The notes under the pieces are model-generated. The model ran no database searches. It was not told where the DNA came from and saw only the letters and a program-made list of their open reading frames with translations. The position numbers and the translations under genes are program-made. Of a DNA stretch of 6,900 nucleotides, positions 6,562 through 6,900 are shown in pieces. Numbering within the stretch: position 1 is the first letter of the stretch; the number at the start of each line of letters is the position of its first letter. The stretch lies in contig CAAFYZ010000025.1 in NCBI GenBank assembly GCA_900767415.1, positions 1-6,900 of the forward strand, in the 5' to 3' direction. This DNA comes from Clostridia bacterium. GTDB taxonomy: Bacteria > Bacillota > Clostridia > Oscillospirales > CAG-272.

Positions 6562-6577
6562 ATCTTCGGAAAATGCC

Positions 6578-6606
6578 TTGACAAACAAAACGGTTTGTGA
6601 TAGAAT
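6578..6606 (+). promoter_or_regulatory. Consensus promoter of the tRNA-Leu transcript with dyad in the spacer
   Basis: TTGACA (6578-6583, perfect -35) and TAGAAT (6601-6606, -10) are separated by 17 nt. This is the best sigma-A-type promoter in the window, with a start expected near 6613. The inverted repeat ACAAAC (6581-6586) / GTTTGT (6593-6598), separated by six bases, overlaps the -35 and fills the spacer; this is where a dimeric repressor would bind. Confidence 0.88.
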
Positions 6607-6616
6607 ATATAAGCAA

Positions 6617-6702
6617 TTGAGACGGCACTTTGTCGGCTCGGTCGCCGAAACCGCCGATTTGCGGTTTTGCTCTTACGGATTCAGCGAAATGCTCCGTCTC
6701 GG
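6617..6702 (+). ncRNA. Structured leader of the tRNA-Leu transcript
   Basis: About 130 nt lie between the predicted start (near 6613) and the tRNA. GAGACGG (6619-6625) pairs with CCGTCTC (6694-6700), extendable by wobble pairs outward, and closes a domain with internal GC-rich pairing (for example TCGG with CCGA). No start codon with a ribosome site and no terminator is seen before the tRNA, so it looks like a leader removed during tRNA processing. No known RNA family is recognised, and a T-box is unlikely because its motifs are absent. Confidence 0.4.
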
Positions 6703-6743
6703 TCGTCCTCGCCGTGTAAAAATCAGAGGATATCACACCGTAT

Positions 6744-6830
6744 GCGGGTGTGGCGGAATTGGCAGACGCGCAAGATTCAGGTTCTTGTGGGGGCAACTTC
6801 GTGAAGGTTCAAGTCCTTTCACCCGCACCA
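6744..6830 (+). tRNA. tRNA-Leu (anticodon CAG), CCA encoded
   Basis: An 87-nt class II tRNA. Acceptor GCGGGTG (6744-6750) pairs with CACCCGC (6820-6826), then discriminator A and encoded CCA (6828-6830). The D-arm contains GGAATTGGCAGAC. Anticodon stem CAAGA/TCTTG encloses loop TTCAGGT, with anticodon CAG at 6778-6780 reading Leu codon CUG. A long variable arm follows, then the T-arm GAAGG TTCAAGT CCTTT (first pair a wobble). No intron or broken stem is seen. Confidence 0.97.
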
Positions 6831-6835
6831 AAAAG

Positions 6836-6864
6836 ACCCGAAGTCGAAAGACTTCGGGTTTTTT
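6836..6864 (+). terminator. Intrinsic terminator after tRNA-Leu
   Basis: ACCCGAAGTC (6836-6845) pairs with GACTTCGGGT (6850-6859) around a stable GAAA tetraloop, with T-run 6859-6864. The A-rich left flank (6831-6834) gives a T-run on the other strand, so it could also terminate convergent transcription. Confidence 0.95.
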
Positions 6865-6872
6865 CGTGGGCG

Positions 6873-6900
6873 AGGACTTGAACCTTGTTCCTTCGGAACA
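6873..6900 (-). other. Inverted tRNA T-arm-like fragment, cut by window edge
   Basis: AGGACTTGAACCTT (6873-6886) is the exact reverse complement of the tRNA-Leu T-arm segment at 6804-6817. Next to it TGTTCC (6886-6891) and GGAACA (6895-6900) form a perfect hairpin. Read on the minus strand this gives a variable-arm-like hairpin followed by a T-arm (CAAGG TTCAAGT CCTCG, one mispair), but no acceptor 3' strand or CCA follows before the terminator. It is either a degenerate tRNA remnant or part of something beyond the window; it is not callable as a functional tRNA. Confidence 0.45.

Noticed and set aside
5556..6584. 342-codon open frame on the minus strand opposite the DUF11 gene
   Set aside because: Low-complexity Arg/Gly/Glu-rich product, no family match, antisense to a frame with a good ribosome site and terminator.

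Overview
The window reads as chromosomal DNA of a fairly GC-rich Clostridia-type Firmicute. The grounds are a clostridial-style pyruvate, phosphate dikinase, an ECF-type folate transporter subunit under a tetrahydrofolate riboswitch, strong Shine-Dalgarno sequences (GGAGG, AGGAG), sigma-A-like promoters and many intrinsic terminators. I see no transposase, integrase or CRISPR array. All the genes I accept are on the + strand; the long minus-strand ORFs are shadows of the GC-rich coding frames.

Layout. (1) Positions 1-2378 carry ppdK, truncated at its 5' end by the window edge, with an intrinsic terminator at 2450-2484. (2) Positions 2485-2927 are a GC-rich, apparently non-coding spacer holding a 46-bp tandem duplication. 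(3) A folate operon follows: an extended -10 promoter (2928-2956), a THF-riboswitch aptamer (about 2972-3084), a terminator-like hairpin (3107-3129), a hairpin that buries the ribosome-binding site (3130-3165), one ORF fusing the folate ECF transporter S-component FolT to folylpolyglutamate synthase FolC (3175-4995), a MIF-family tautomerase 13 nt downstream (5009-5353), and a strong terminator (5481-5515). (4) A 284-residue DUF11-like protein (5586-6440) has its own terminator. (5) A consensus promoter with an inverted repeat in its spacer (6578-6606) drives a structured leader and tRNA-Leu(CAG) (6744-6830) with its terminator (6836-6864). After it, at the window edge, lies an inverted copy of a tRNA T-arm sequence.

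How it may work together. The operon couples folate uptake (FolT), metabolic trapping of the imported folate by polyglutamylation (FolC) and feedback by the reduced folate pool (THF riboswitch). Transport and trapping are on one polypeptide. The third gene, a tautomerase of unassigned substrate, shares the transcript and is the least explained member. The FolT-FolC fusion, its two-hairpin leader and the linked tautomerase are the most interesting content here.
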